A stretch of DNA of 64,000 nucleotides from Rutpela maculata. Taxonomy: Eukaryota > Arthropoda > Insecta > Coleoptera > Cerambycidae. Numbering within the stretch: the first letter of the stretch is position 1; each line of letters begins with the position of its first letter. Below the pieces are notes generated by a model. That model was not told the DNA's origin, made no database searches, and saw nothing but the letters and a program-made list of their open reading frames with translations. The translations under genes were made by a program, and so were the position numbers. Below, in pieces: positions 34,078-46,229 of the stretch. The stretch is from NCBI GenBank assembly GCA_936432065.2, contig OW386289.2:35855903-35919902 (forward strand). The letters are read 5' to 3'.

Positions 34078-35335
34078 AATTTGACCTTCGACGGAATAAC
34101 GTTGATCGTACACCGCCCTGAGACTAGTTAGTTTTTGTGGACGCGTACTCAATTTATGCAATTCGCGCGCTCCAAAAAAATCACTGTACCTAAACTATCA
34201 AAGACACAATAAGAATTGTGCTATCAAAAACTTTTTTGGTCTTTTGGCTTTATTTTCTTCGCAGCATGTTATACAAAATTTCCAAAAACAAAAAAGTTCC
34301 TCGCTTAGTGAAAATTTGACTGCGTATTTTCTGAACTTTCAAGGTTATCTAAGTTTTTAACATGCTTAAAAATGTCTTAATTAACAATACTATACACAGA
34401 TAGAAGCGCTTAAGTGTGTGTTTTATAACAAAAAAAAGTTCATGTGGATATCTCCATTCGTTTTTGAGATATGGCATTAGATGTTCAAAAAAATGTAATT
34501 AAAAAAAAAACAACAAAATTTCACACCTTTTTAAAAATAACAATGTCCGTGACCACTAAAAAATGTCGTATTTCATGATTTCTAATGAACATCGACCTAC
34601 TTAACGAAATGGTATATGTCTCAGTTTGTTCTAAGATTTAAAAAAAAAAACTCGAGAAGGAAGCGACTTTTCTCCTGTTTTTTACTCCACTATTAGTTCT
34701 GATGAATAGATATATACAAAAGGGATATTTTATTTGCCATACATGTTTTTTGTATTACATGGATGACACATGGGCATATACTTAAGTACCTAGTTTTCTT
34801 AAGAAATTAGTAAGTGTATACATTCATAAGACAGAAGATACCTGTGTCCAAGAAATAAAAATGAAATTATTCTCAATTTTATTCGTTTGTCTCTTAAATT
34901 AGGGAAATTATTTTCTTTCAGTCAATGCACCAATAAAAATACTTACATTAAGTATTTGGCATTAGATAGTCGCTATCTTAAATTAAAGTTGCATATAATT
35001 TTTTTTTTAAATAATTCGGCAACGCTCAATCCTACGAGAAAAATGTTTTAAACGCAGTTGAAGAGGACAAAATTTCCTATATTTTCTGTATATACATTTT
35101 TATTGTAAGTCTAACGTTCAAAGAGATACAGCGTCAGAAAAATGGACTTCAGAGAAAACTATCAAGAGTATAATGTACGTTTACAAAATAACATATTTTA
35201 TATTATTTATATTATTATAATAAAGATTACTTGTGTTGAAACTAAAAAAATATGAAATTGCAGTGGTTTACATCATGCCTTGAAAATCGGAAACAAATTA
35301 ATAAATTTAATGACAGTTATATTCAGAAGAACTGG

Positions 35336-35900
35336 CTAAAATTCTCTTATTGGAAATTTAAACCGACATGGTTTCATCGAAAAAAACTCAGAGTATAAAA
35401 ATATTATCCTTTCATGAAAAGAACATCCGCGGTTGTCTTCTTCTTCGATCGGTGAAGACTTTCTGCGGCCTTTGTATTTTTTTTTATTATCTAACGGATA
35501 TCCGTCAAAAACAAAGATATCGCATCCATCTACAACATTGATTTGGTTATCTCCGAGTTCCATGCCTTCTGGAAGTTGTTCGAAAACAGTATACAACGAT
35601 GATTTCGTGTCTTTGTGCATTCCTTCTTCTGTGAAATGAGACAAAAAGGAAATGGGGCAAGCTCGAACTTAAGGCAACAATCCTTCAACTCGTCGTCGGA
35701 TTCCTTCACAATGCAGTTATTGCATATGCTCTGGAATAGCATTAGTGGACTGATGATAATTTTTTTTTCGCCGTCTTTTATGCTACTATTGATTGCTGCC
35801 CATGGTATAACTGTCCCTTACGCTTAAATTTAATGGACTCGAACTCGTCGTACGTGGTAACCATGTTCAACATCACCTCGAGACCATTTTTTCTAGACAA
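35336..35900 (-). pseudogene. Degraded copy of a repetitive ELxPxPxxLF...FDGYP protein family
   Basis: Two overlapping minus-strand frames carry consecutive family landmarks. The upstream one (35,530-35,742) has KFELAPFPF. The downstream one (35,336-35,644) has KDTKSSLYTVFEQL, NVVDGC and VFDGYP. In relatives I recall, the order is ELxPxPxSLF, RKxTKSxLY, VDGGFLLH, then VVFDGYPD, so this copy has a frameshift after the first landmark and lacks the segment between VDG and FDGYP. The family is multi-copy in arthropods and its role is not known to me. No gene is visible in the surrounding 34,650-36,540. Confidence 0.55.
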
Positions 35901-36539
35901 ATGACAGTTTATCTGTTCATCTGCAACAAGTCCAGTACTTATGGAAAAAAGAGAATCGATTTCGGGAAAAGGAGGGTGCTAAAAAACCAACACAACAATT
36001 TTTTCAAGTCAATTGTCTCGTCTCGAGTGATGTGTGAAGTCCTCGTATCGACATGTTGCTCGGATGTATTTAGATGAACGTTACAATATAACTCTGTAAA
36101 AAAAAAATGAAAAAAAAAATCATTAAACTTTATTTTCCAACCGCTGTATCTTGTTAGATATTAGATTTACAATAAAAGTGTATATACCAAGAAATGTAGG
36201 TTTTGTCCTCTTCAACATTTTTCTCGTAGGATCGAGCGTTTCCGAATTATTAAAAAAAAAAAGAAAACAATGTTTTGCACCTTTCAATCAAGATGGCGGT
36301 TCGCGCCTCTCCCTCCAAGATCAAAAACTTTTATTTTTCATCAGGGCCTCGACTTAAAACAACATATATCAAAATCATTACTTCCATCTTTTGTAAGGCA
36401 AAGGCCACTTTTTGTCCCTACTGACTGGATTATATGTAAATTACGATAATTAAAGCTATTTAATTCAGTCAGACTATCTGTCTGTCCGTCTGCCTGTCGG
36501 TCTGGTGACTGTCTGTTGGCGCTATATCTACAAAATCAC

Positions 36540-37002
36540 TTGACGGAAAAGAACAATGTTTGGTAGGTACTTGACGCTACTGCCAACGAAGAACTGGGAT
36601 ATACTTCATTGAAAAATATAAAGATGGACCCCATAAAAAATATAATTAAGAAAAAAATGCGACGAAAGATATATATAGTAATATTTGGTAAGTAGTTAAC
36701 ACAAGATTGTAAGGAAGAAAAATATACAAGGTGCGGTCACCATAACAAAATTAATTAAAGAATGTGACGCAGAGGGCAATATTTCGCAAGTAGTGAACAC
36801 AACTGTTAAAGAATAAAAATATGAAAAAAAATAGTATATGATAATATTTTGCATGCAGTTAACATAACTGTCAATGAAGAAAAATATGAAAAATGTACAG
36901 GCTACCATATTTAAGAAAATCAAAAATATTAAAAAAAAATGTTATGGAGGACAATAATATTTCGTATGCAGTTAACACAAACTGTCAAAGTAAAATATAT
37001 AA
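36540..37002 (+). repeat. Diverged tandem array, left part
   Basis: Units of about 75-120 bp with the core AATATTTCGCATGCAGTTAAC and AAAAATATGAAAAATGTACA recur at about 36,680, 36,770, 36,845 and 36,955. They continue in the same orientation at 46,235-46,560, so the B' copy was inserted into this array. Confidence 0.65.
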
Positions 37003-37469
37003 AAAAACCGCCGCCCAAGGAATCACTACTTCCACATCCAAATTCTCTATCCAAGTCACTCACAACGAAAAAACTTTGTTTGTGGAAATAATTGTTTATC
37101 TAACTTTAATAATATTATATTTGAAATCATCTACCCCAAAACCCATAAAACGATACCCCACGTCGGTAGTGGTGTGGGGGTGGATGAAGTAAAAAAATAT
37201 TTTGAGGTTTCTGGTTCTGTACATACACTAAATCACATTTTTTTTTCATCCCCTTTAATAACGAGGTAGGGGTGGTAATGGGGGTGGCTAATGCCAAAAA
37301 TTTGTTTGAGACCTTAACTTCTCTTATATATACTAAATACCAATTTTATAGACTCTTACCTGCTTGATTTATCCATTTACTCCAAATTTACCCCAATTTA
37401 CCCCCAACCCTTCGACGGAACAAGATGAAAATATAATCTAGTTCCAGATCTCGTTAAAGTACATATGTA

Positions 37470-37832
37470 TGTTATATAATATTACACGCTATCTTATTGC
37501 GACTTAGCCATAATAAACCTTCACAGGTATATCGTATTTCACGATAACAGCTTCTCTTATTAATTGCTTATCTTCAAGATATCATATTACACCTTTGTTT
37601 CTCATAACTTGTGCAGACTGAAGAACTGCAATTCCTTTGTTATATATTTTGCTTACTCAGGTTCTGTATGTTATAAATATGACTAAACACGCTTTGTTGA
37701 ATCAGTTATTAAACTCACTTAGAATGAAACACTTCTAATTATTATTATATTCCTTCTCCAAGAGCCAACGTTGGCTCCATTTAGTAAAATAAAAGTTTTT
37801 AAAAAGTCATTCATGTAAACCGTGATCTAATA
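37470..37832 (+). repeat. 5' LTR of the errantivirus-like element
   Basis: TGTTATATAA...GATCTAATA, 363 bp. Contains the perfect palindrome AGCCAACGTTGGCT. It has 6 bp (around GCTTACTCAGG) not present in the 3' LTR. Confidence 0.9.
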
Positions 37833-37833
37833 T

Positions 37834-37851
37834 TGGCGCAGTCGGTAGGAT
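37834..37851 (+). promoter_or_regulatory. tRNA-Ser-type primer-binding site
   Basis: TGGCGCAGTCGGTAGGAT, one base after the 5' LTR. Confidence 0.85.
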
Positions 37852-38370
37852 CCGTAAACATCATCAGAACAAGAAGCCTAACTGGTAGTGAAGCGTAAGA
37901 GAACAAGGAGAACATCTGCAGAAGGTGCCTAACTAGTACGTGTACATCTACGAGAACAAGGAGACCTTCCTCACTGGTGGTGGCGGATCCCAATCCCTTG
38001 ACGGACGAAGAACCTACTCATGGAGATGAAATTAACGTAAGTCATTTAAGAATCATCTCGTACCATTTTTATTATTTTATTATTTTTCGCAACTTATTTT
38101 ATTAAAAGTGTATTATACTGCTAATACACTCGGCGCACAAAGCCAGTTCTATTGTCAAAGTGAAATCCATTCCTTTACAAACGCAACGAAACAAGTTCAT
38201 TTAATTTTAAGTTATTTATTTTCGTATTATACTGCTAATACGAAACATTGTGCTAACAGCTAATATACAATCCATTTACGCACGCAACGTAACAAGCTAA
38301 TTTAATTTATCGTATCATACTGCTGATACGCAACCAATTTTTGTCCTAATTTCTGAATACAAAAAGCAAA

Positions 38371-39721
38371 ATGCCAGATAGAGCTCAACCAGAGCCAGTT
38401 CAACCAGTGCCACCGGCACCAACCGAACAACAACTACAACAACTACAACAACAACAACTGCAACAGCAACAACTACAACAACAACAACAACCTCAACCAG
38501 AGCAAATTGAGCCTTACAAGCTCTCTGAGATATTTTCGTTGAAACCCGAATTCGATGGCAATACCATTAATTTACAAACATTCTTAAATTCATGCCATTG
38601 TGCACAAAGTATGGCCATTAACGACCAGAAAATTTTATTAACAGTCCACATCAAAAATAAATTAAAAGGCAAAGCTGCCGAACTAATTAATTCACGTAAC
38701 CCCGGCACATGGCCAGAAATAAAAGCACTACTGGAAACCCACTTTGGGGACTCCAGAGATTTAACGGCCCTAATTCAGGACCTGCAGCGCATTCACCAAT
38801 TGCCAGGTGAATCCGCCCTTACATTTGTTTCGCGTTTACAAACGCACAATGCGAAAATGCACGCTGCAGTGCAAAAGCAAAATTTAACCTCGACACAAAG
38901 AACCGCACAATCCGACCTCATCGAAACGATGACTTTAAATAACTTACTAACGGGTTTAGAACCAAACTTAGGCCGCATCATACGTGCCAGCAACCCTCCA
39001 AATATATTGAGAGCTGTAAGTAGAATTCGTAGAGAGCTACAACTCTCTTATTTCGAGCAACAGAAATTTCCGAAAAATAGTCAAAAATCCCGCTTTACAA
39101 CAAAAACGACCAACTTCAAATTTCCAACAAAAATTCTGTTCATTTTGCAAGCGCAATGGACATGTAATAAACGAATGTCGTACAAGGCAACAGCAACTGT
39201 CTATGCCAACGACATCAAATTTCCAGAGACCAAATTATCAAGGAAACCCAAATTTCCAAAATTTCTCTCAAAACAATCAATTTGGTCAGAGGACATTCCC
39301 TCAAAACCAACCTAATCAACCTCAAAATAGGCCCTCAGCTATAAGGCCGAATCCAAACTTTAACCAACAAAGACCGTCAGCTATTCAACCTAACCCGAAT
39401 TTTAACCGCTTTAACCAGCAAAAAGCTCATCATTTAAATTACGAACCTTACGATAATTATGCCGATCAATTTAATCAATACAATGACTATTCACCCGATT
39501 ATCAAAATGTAAGTGACAGTTATGAAAATTACGATCTAGAAAACGCTCAAAGCTTTTCAGAGAATTATACAGCTAATTCCCCATATGAACAGTACGAGAA
39601 TTATACTGCTAATTCTCAAACGCCACAGGAGGATTATACTGTTAATCCTCAGGATTTTCGATTAGATCCGGAGTCCCCACGGATACTCCAACACAACAAA
39701 CAGACCAATTCGACCAAATAA
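38371..39721 (+). pseudogene. gag: Gag of the errantivirus-like element, frame-broken
   Basis: The first frame (38,371-39,315) begins with a Gln/Pro-rich stretch (residues 15-45) and a capsid-like region to about residue 235. The CCHC knuckle (FCKRNGHVINEC, about 39,143-39,178) and the Asn/Gln-rich tail with repeated Tyr are in the next frame, open to 39,721. The switch lies near the A-runs at 39,065-39,100. The tail has two similar SAI(R/Q)PNPNF units and later repeated YTANSP-like units. A one-base indel or homopolymer sequencing error is the likely cause. Confidence 0.8.
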
Positions 39722-42700
39722 CAAATCAAATACGAACGATGAATCTCAACGACAGTTTCGACCCGCCGCTGAACTTCCCGGAACAAGGGTTCATGTAGAA
39801 ACGCTATCACACTCATTGTTGACCGTAATTCAAAAAATCTATACTACATTAAAGACATCACAAACAAATTCAAAATTCTAATCGATACTGGCGCAGGTAT
39901 CTCTATCTTTAAACCAAAAACAGGAAAATTACAAACGAAGATTTTCAGAAAACGTAATTATACAAGGTATAACCGATCAGAAAATTGCTATTAGTGAATC
40001 TGTTCTTATACCCTTTACGGATAACGATCCACATAAAGTTTACATCTACGACCTAGATATCAGTTTTGATGGACTGATAGGAGCTGACTTCCTAGAGCAT
40101 TATCATTGTATCGTCGACATAAGAAATAAACGATTAATAACCAATTTTAAAACGGTCCCACTTTTCAAAGTAACCGACGATTCGTCGAAACCCGAATACG
40201 ACAAAATCCAATCAAACCACAACCCTAATCAAAATAAGATCCAAATTGACGGCCGTACCGAAAAAATTTATAAACTAAAATGTAACCTTAAAAACACTGA
40301 CGCTATTTTGCAAGCGCAAGAGAATGAACAAGTCCGTTTACCTAATGCTCTTGTTAAAGTAAACGAAAACGGAGAATTTTTAACAACAATAATCAATGCT
40401 AATGTCATCCCGAAGACTGTCGATTTTTCCAATTTAAATTTAGAACCTTTACAAAAATTTAAGTCAATTTTCAACTTAAACACGCAAAATTCTGACCAAC
40501 AACTAACGACGGACAGATCCTTTGAAATCAGGAACGAATTGCGCTTGGATCATCTAAACGAAGAAGAGGCCGAAATAGTAACGCAGCTTTGTTTAGACTT
40601 TCAAGATATATTCTATTTAGAAGGAGACAATTTGACTTTTACCAACGAAATCAAACACCCTATTGACACCGACAATTCCCGACCGATATTTACGAAATCG
40701 TATCGTTATCCTCAGGTCCATAAAGAAGAAGTTAAGTCCCAAGTATCGAAAATGTTAAGTCAAGGTATTATTCAACCTTCAATCTCACCTTGGTCCTCTC
40801 CTGTCTGGGTAGTTCCCAAAAAAACTGGACGCTTCTGGTAAACAGAAATGGCGCGTTGTAGTCGACTACCGCAAACTCAACGAGGTTACAATCGGTGACA
40901 AATATCCTCTGCCCAACATTTCCGATCTTTTAGACCAACTTGGCAAATGCCAATATTTCACAACCTTAGACTTGGCTTCTGGTTTTCATCAAATCGAAAT
41001 TAATCCCGCAGATATTCAAAAGACTGCTTTCACAGTTGAGAACGGTCATTATGAATTCGTGCGAATGCCATTTGGACTCAAAAATGCCCCATCAACTTTT
41101 CAAAGAGTTATGGATAACATCCTGTTAGGTATTCAAAACGAACGATGCCTCGTCTACATGGACGATATCATTATTTACTCTCCTACAATTCACGAACACA
41201 TTTCCCGTCTAACCGAAGTCTTTAAACGCCTTCAAAAAGCCAACCTCAAAATTCAACCAGACAAATGCGAGTTTCTCCGCAAGGAAGTCGCTTATTTAGG
41301 ACACCTAATTACAAAAGACGGCGTAAAACCAAACCCTTCGAAAGTTGACGCTATTTTAAATTTTCCTCAACCGAAAAATCCAAAAGAAATTAAATCATTT
41401 CTAGGCTTAGCCGGATATTATAGGCGCTTTATCCCTAATTTCTCCAAGATAACCAAACCCCTAACAAAACTACTACAAAAAGACATACCATTTCTTTTCG
41501 ACAATGATTGTGTAAATTCTTTTCAAAATTTGAAACAAACATTAACAACAACTCCGATATTAATTTACCCTAATTTTGATGAACCTTTCATTCTAACCAC
41601 TGATGCGAGCGCATTTGCCGTCGGCTCGGTGCTGAGCCAGGGGCCCATTGGCAAAGATTTACCCATTGCCTATGCTTCTAGAACCTTGTGCAGTGCAGAA
41701 ACTAAATATTCAACGATTGAACGCGAGCTTTTATCGATAGTATGGAGTGTAAAGCACTTTAGACCATATCTGTATGGTAGAAAGTTCAAGCTTGTCACCG
41801 ACCATAGACCACTCACCTGGCTATTCTCTATAAAAGATCCAGGAAGTAGACTTGCCCGTTGGCGACTCAAATTAGAAGAGTACGACTATGAAATAATTTA
41901 TAAACCCGGTAAAATCAATAAGAACGCGGACGCACTTTCCAGAATCAAAATTAATCATTTTTCCGAATGTTCAAAATTCTATTCAAAAGTTCTAGCCGCG
42001 AATGACGAAGAGTCAGATGACGACGAAAACCCAGACGATAACAACGAAATCACTAACGAACAAATTTCCCGAGAATTTGAAACTTTCACCAACCTATATA
42101 AAACAACATCTTTAATTGACTATTCGAAAATCAAAGCCTCGAACAAACAACTTTTGTATCGAGAACATAAAGATATTATAACCTTCTTCCAACAAAATAA
42201 CTTACAAGACCTACATCACAAAATTATTGAGGATATATTCGAAGAAAACCCCGAATTTCATAACGATAAAATCAATATTGTATCGAGCAAAACAGTCAGA
42301 CATAGGAGATATTTTATCATTCCCCTACCGTTTGATATCGAATCCGTAATTGAACATTTATTTTTGGTATTATTTAAAAACCAAGATGTTCTAGATCTCT
42401 CTAAGACATACTTTGTCGAAAATAACTTAGACCTCCCTATTCTTGAAATCCTATCATTCATTTTTGCGGAAAAAGACTTAAAAGTAGTAATTTGTCAAGA
42501 TATCGTCAGAACTGCCGACGAAGATGAAATTCCAATTATATTGGAGCAAAATCATTTTGGTAAAAATAATCTACACCGTGGAATAAATGAAACGATTCGA
42601 AGAATTAGAGAAAAATACACTTGGCAAGGTCTAACTAAAGACGTTGAAAATTTTATAAAAAATTGCGAAACTTGCCAAAAGACTAAAGTATGCCGGAAAA

Positions 42701-43551
42701 ACCTTAACAACCCTCTAGTAGTCACAGAAACCCCAAGAACACCATTCGAAAGAATTAATATCGATTTATTTGAATTCCCAACTCGAAATTACGCTTTAAC
42801 TATTCGCGACGAGTTAACTAAATTTACACAAGCCTATGCAGTCCCGGACAAATCCGCAAAATCCGTCGTAAATACCTTGTTGTTGTACTTTCAACATTAC
42901 GGCACCCCGCTAAGAATCCATTGCGATTACGGTGGCGAATTTGACAACCGTTTGCTCAAAGATCTCTGCACCCTCTACGACATAAAACTGACGTATTCAA
43001 GCGTAGGACATCCCCAATCGAACGGATCCATAGAAAGATTTCATGCTACTCTAGCTGAAATGATAAGAATTCATAAAACTGAAAATCCGAATGAATATCC
43101 TTTCACAATTTTACCATATGCAGTAATATGCTATAACAATTCAGTAAATAAAACACACGGTTTCACCCCATACGGACTTGTATTTGGACATACGTCCAAC
43201 AGACCACCTGAAACTTTGTATAACCAAAAAGAGTTAATAACCAAATACGTTAGGGATTTAAACAACAGAATATCTCACTACTATAAAATAGTCCGTAGTC
43301 GAACGCAAGCTCAAAAGGAGAAAGCGAAAGTTCGCTTTGATAGAAATGTTCCCCAAAAACGACCCGAATACAAAATAGGTGACTTAGTTTACGTAAAAGA
43401 ATCACAAATCAAAAACAAATTGCAAAACAAATTTAACGGTCCTTTTAAAATAAAAGAAATTTTTCAAAATTCTGCTACCTTATTAAACCTCGAAACGAAA
43501 CAAGAAACCAAAGTAAATTTTGATAGAATGAAACCATATACTGAAAATTAA
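39722..43551 (+). pseudogene. pol: Pol of the errantivirus-like element, frame-broken
   Basis: Domains in order: protease with LIDTGAGISIF (about 39,880), reverse transcriptase with YMDDIII (about 41,155), RNase H (TTDASAFAVG, about 41,600), integrase HHCC finger (about 42,550-42,680), then catalytic Asp (NIDLFEF), Asp (HCDYGGEF) and Glu (SIERFH). The last 859 codons (40,972-43,551) are open. The protease segment (about 39,800-39,920) is out of frame with both neighbours. A run of seven A at about 40,818-40,824, where six would keep the frame, breaks the RT. Stop at 43,549. Confidence 0.85.
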
Positions 43552-43552
43552 A

Positions 43553-43563
43553 TTTATTTTCAG
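43553..43563 (+). promoter_or_regulatory. Probable env splice acceptor
   Basis: TTTATTTTCAG directly after the pol stop. The env frame is open from here and has no ATG before the mature region, as expected if env mRNA is spliced from an upstream exon. Confidence 0.6.
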
Positions 43564-45403
43564 GTTTCTCCTGCTGTTCGGATCAGCACTCTGTCAATAC
43601 AAAATTATCCCAATCAATAACACCGTTGGTGTATACTACCACCAAGACACGGACATCGTGGTGACAAATGACAAATGGACTCTACTAGTGCATAAAAACA
43701 TTTCATCCCTCAAACTAGCTTTTGACAAAAATCAAAATATCTTAGACAGAATCCTGTACACTCTCCATAATGGTGATCATAAGTCAATTATTTTTACGAG
43801 TGAAATTAAAACAGACTTTAACCTTTTAACACAAATATCCAACTCTATAAAAATGAAATTTGACGAAATCTTTTCAGATACAAAAAGATATAAACGAGGA
43901 ATACTTAACGGTATCGGTACAATATTCAAATCCATAACTGGTAACCTAGATGCTGAAGATGGCCAGTACTATACTAATTGTATAAATAAACTAAATAATG
44001 ACGAACATCAATTGGAAAACTTAATCAAAAATCAAATTTCAGTTACAACTTCTGTTATTAAAAACTTCAACTCGACTATACAAAAATTACAAATTGACGA
44101 GGAAACCTTTAACAAAGATCTCGAAGAAATAGAACACACAATTCAAACAATGACTCAAGCTATCGAGGCTGCTCACATAAAACTAAAATTTTTATACATT
44201 TCCGAACAATTAATGGCAAGCTATTTGTATATCGAAGATAATTTAAACGACATTCTAAATTCAATAACATTTGCCAGACTAGGAATCATTCACACGTCAA
44301 TCATAACCCCTAATCATTTGGTAACAGCATTACAAGAAATTTCACAGAGCTTACGAAGGAACAATTTGCCTCTCCCCATTAAATTATCGGCAGTTGCTAA
44401 GTATTTGGATATTATTGAATTACAAGCGTTTCAAATGGATTCTAACTTAGTATTTGTTTTAACAATACCACTTGTTGAACCCCAAAATTATAACACCTAT
44501 CGCCTATATCCTATCCCGATACTTGATAACAGAACTGGTCTACATCACATTTTATCTATTTCACAAAAATATATCGCGAGAGATGATGATTCTTTGATGT
44601 ACATACCTATACAAAATTTGAAAGAATGCAAACCACTTTATTTTGGAACCAAACTATGTTCGAACCTGTTTGCCTATCCTATCGACCAAAATGCCATATG
44701 TGAAGCCAGAATACTAAAACCATTGCCAAAACTTCCAGAGAACTGTCAAACTTCCTTCATTATTAGTCAGGGATACAACGTCCAAGAACTTGAAGACAAC
44801 ACATGGCTAGTAATTAATTCCGAACCACTTCACATTACCATCAACTGTCCAAAGAGAGAATCCACAACAGAGTTAATCAACAAAAATTCCATCATCAAAC
44901 TACAACCAGGATGTTACGCCTATGCAGGCATTACTAGAATACAAGCCAGTGCCAAAGACTTTTCCGAAATTAAGGACAATTCACATCCTATCCAAATTCC
45001 TTTTGAATGCTGTAATTACATGCCCGACAAAATCGAAATTCCAAAATTAAAACCTCTCAAATTAAACAATCTCGACGTAGAAGACCTAGATATTGCTAAA
45101 AACAAATTGGACCAATATTCCAAAGACTTGGATGACCTCATAAATGAACCTTTTGTGACCAAACACATATCTTGGTTCACATATTTCATAATCACTCTCA
45201 TCATCCTATTAGTTCTACTTTACATAACTTGTAAATGCAGAAGAAGAAGATGTGGAGCATTGCGAATCCAACCCTCAACGGATAACCCTCCTTCACCTCC
45301 TTCAGAGCGAAGCAGAGTATTTACCAAATTTCCTAGACTGATCCCTCCAAGAAAGCGACCCGGTATTAGACCTCAAGAAGAAGAGGACATCGAGTTAACA
45401 TAG
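43564..45403 (+). CDS. env: Envelope protein, baculovirus F-like, errantivirus type
   Basis: Open for about 613 codons from the acceptor, 581 of them from 43,658. It starts with a hydrophobic signal-like stretch (FLLLFGSALC). A furin-type cleavage site RYKRG near 43,886 is followed by the conserved fusion-peptide region (GTIFKSITGNLD). Long helices follow, then a Cys-rich part, a transmembrane segment (about 45,172-45,228) and a short basic cytoplasmic tail with an RRRRC stretch. This is the F-like fusion glycoprotein family of insect errantiviruses, placed in membranes and used for cell-to-cell spread in active relatives. The frame is unbroken, unlike gag and pol. The initiating ATG is not within this ORF. 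Confidence 0.85.
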
Positions 45404-45626
45404 ACTTTCATGTGGAGTTTTACCCTTGTCTATTAATTTAGACTATTGTATTTTATCCTTATTACATTATGTAATGTTTTATTATCGCTTACCAATTTTA
45501 ACTTTTACATTATTTTATTATTTTGCTTTGTATTCATTCAACATTGTTTCAATTTATTTTTGCATTATATTCATTTAACGTTTTAACAATTTTCAAAAGT
45601 TGCTGCATAACATCAATTTTTTTATT

Positions 45627-45637
45627 AAGGGGGAAGT
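45627..45637 (+). promoter_or_regulatory. Polypurine tract of the errantivirus-like element
   Basis: AAGGGGGAAGT immediately before the 3' LTR. Confidence 0.75.
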
Positions 45638-45994
45638 TGTTATATAATATTACACGCTATCTTATTGCGACTTAGCCATAATAAACCTTCACAGGTATAT
45701 CGTATTTCACGATAACAGCTTCTCTTATTAATTGCTTATCTTCAAGATATCATATTACACCTTTGTTTCTCATAACTTGTGCAGACTGCAGAACTGCAAT
45801 TCCTTTGTTATATATTTTGCTTATTCTGTATGTTATAAATATGACTAAACACGCTTTGTTGAATCAGTTATTAAACTCACTTAGAATGAAACACTTCTAA
45901 TTATTATTATATTCCTTCTCCAAGAGCCAACGTTGGCTCCATTTAGTAAAATAAAAGTTTTTAAAAAGTCATTCATGTAAACCGTGATCTAACA
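45638..45994 (+). repeat. 3' LTR of the errantivirus-like element
   Basis: TGTTATATAA...GATCTAACA, 357 bp; followed by TGTA and the rest of the B' element. Confidence 0.9.
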
Positions 45995-46229
45995 TGTATA
46001 CCAAATTTCAAGTCAATATCTTAAACGATTCCAGAGTAAACGTGCGCACAAAAAAAAGTTACAGACAGACCGACAGACAGACAGAAAATTTTTTTTCGCC
46101 CAAACTTAAAATCTCGACGTTTCATGACATTTTAAGCCTGAACAATAAAAATTTTTAGAATTTTTTTTGTCGTTACTATACTTCCACTGGATGTGGAAGT
46201 AAAATTATACAGTGGTAAAAAAAATTAAT

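Larger units (their letters stand above)
31660..34645. repeat. Repeat pair A/A' in inverted orientation
   Basis: 31,660-32,160 matches the reverse complement of 34,140-34,645. Shared landmarks: CACACACTTAAGCGCTTCT versus AGAAGCGCTTAAGTGTGTG, AAATACGACATTTTTTA, GGAACTTT versus AAAGTTCC with CTAAGCGAGG. The arms are clearly diverged. Between them are other repeats (32,480-33,110 and copy B at 33,400-34,077). Confidence 0.75.
37470..45994 (+). mobile_element. Errantivirus-like (insect endogenous retrovirus) element
   Basis: 8,525 bp, LTR-gag-pol-env-LTR, flanked by TGTA (37,466-37,469 and 45,995-45,998). The primer site TGGCGCAGTCGGTAGGAT is the tRNA-Ser type known from the 17.6/297 group, and the env frame places it among insect errantiviruses. 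The LTRs (363 and 357 bp) differ by one 6-bp indel and at least two substitutions. Gag and pol carry several one-base frame changes, so this copy appears defective unless these are sequence errors. Confidence 0.92.
37003..46205 (-). repeat. B' element, split by the errantivirus-like insertion
   Basis: 37,003-37,469 and 45,995-46,205 together are the reverse complement of the B element at 33,400-34,077. They are separated by 8,525 bp of LTR element with a 4-bp TGTA duplication at the junctions. Confidence 0.75.
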
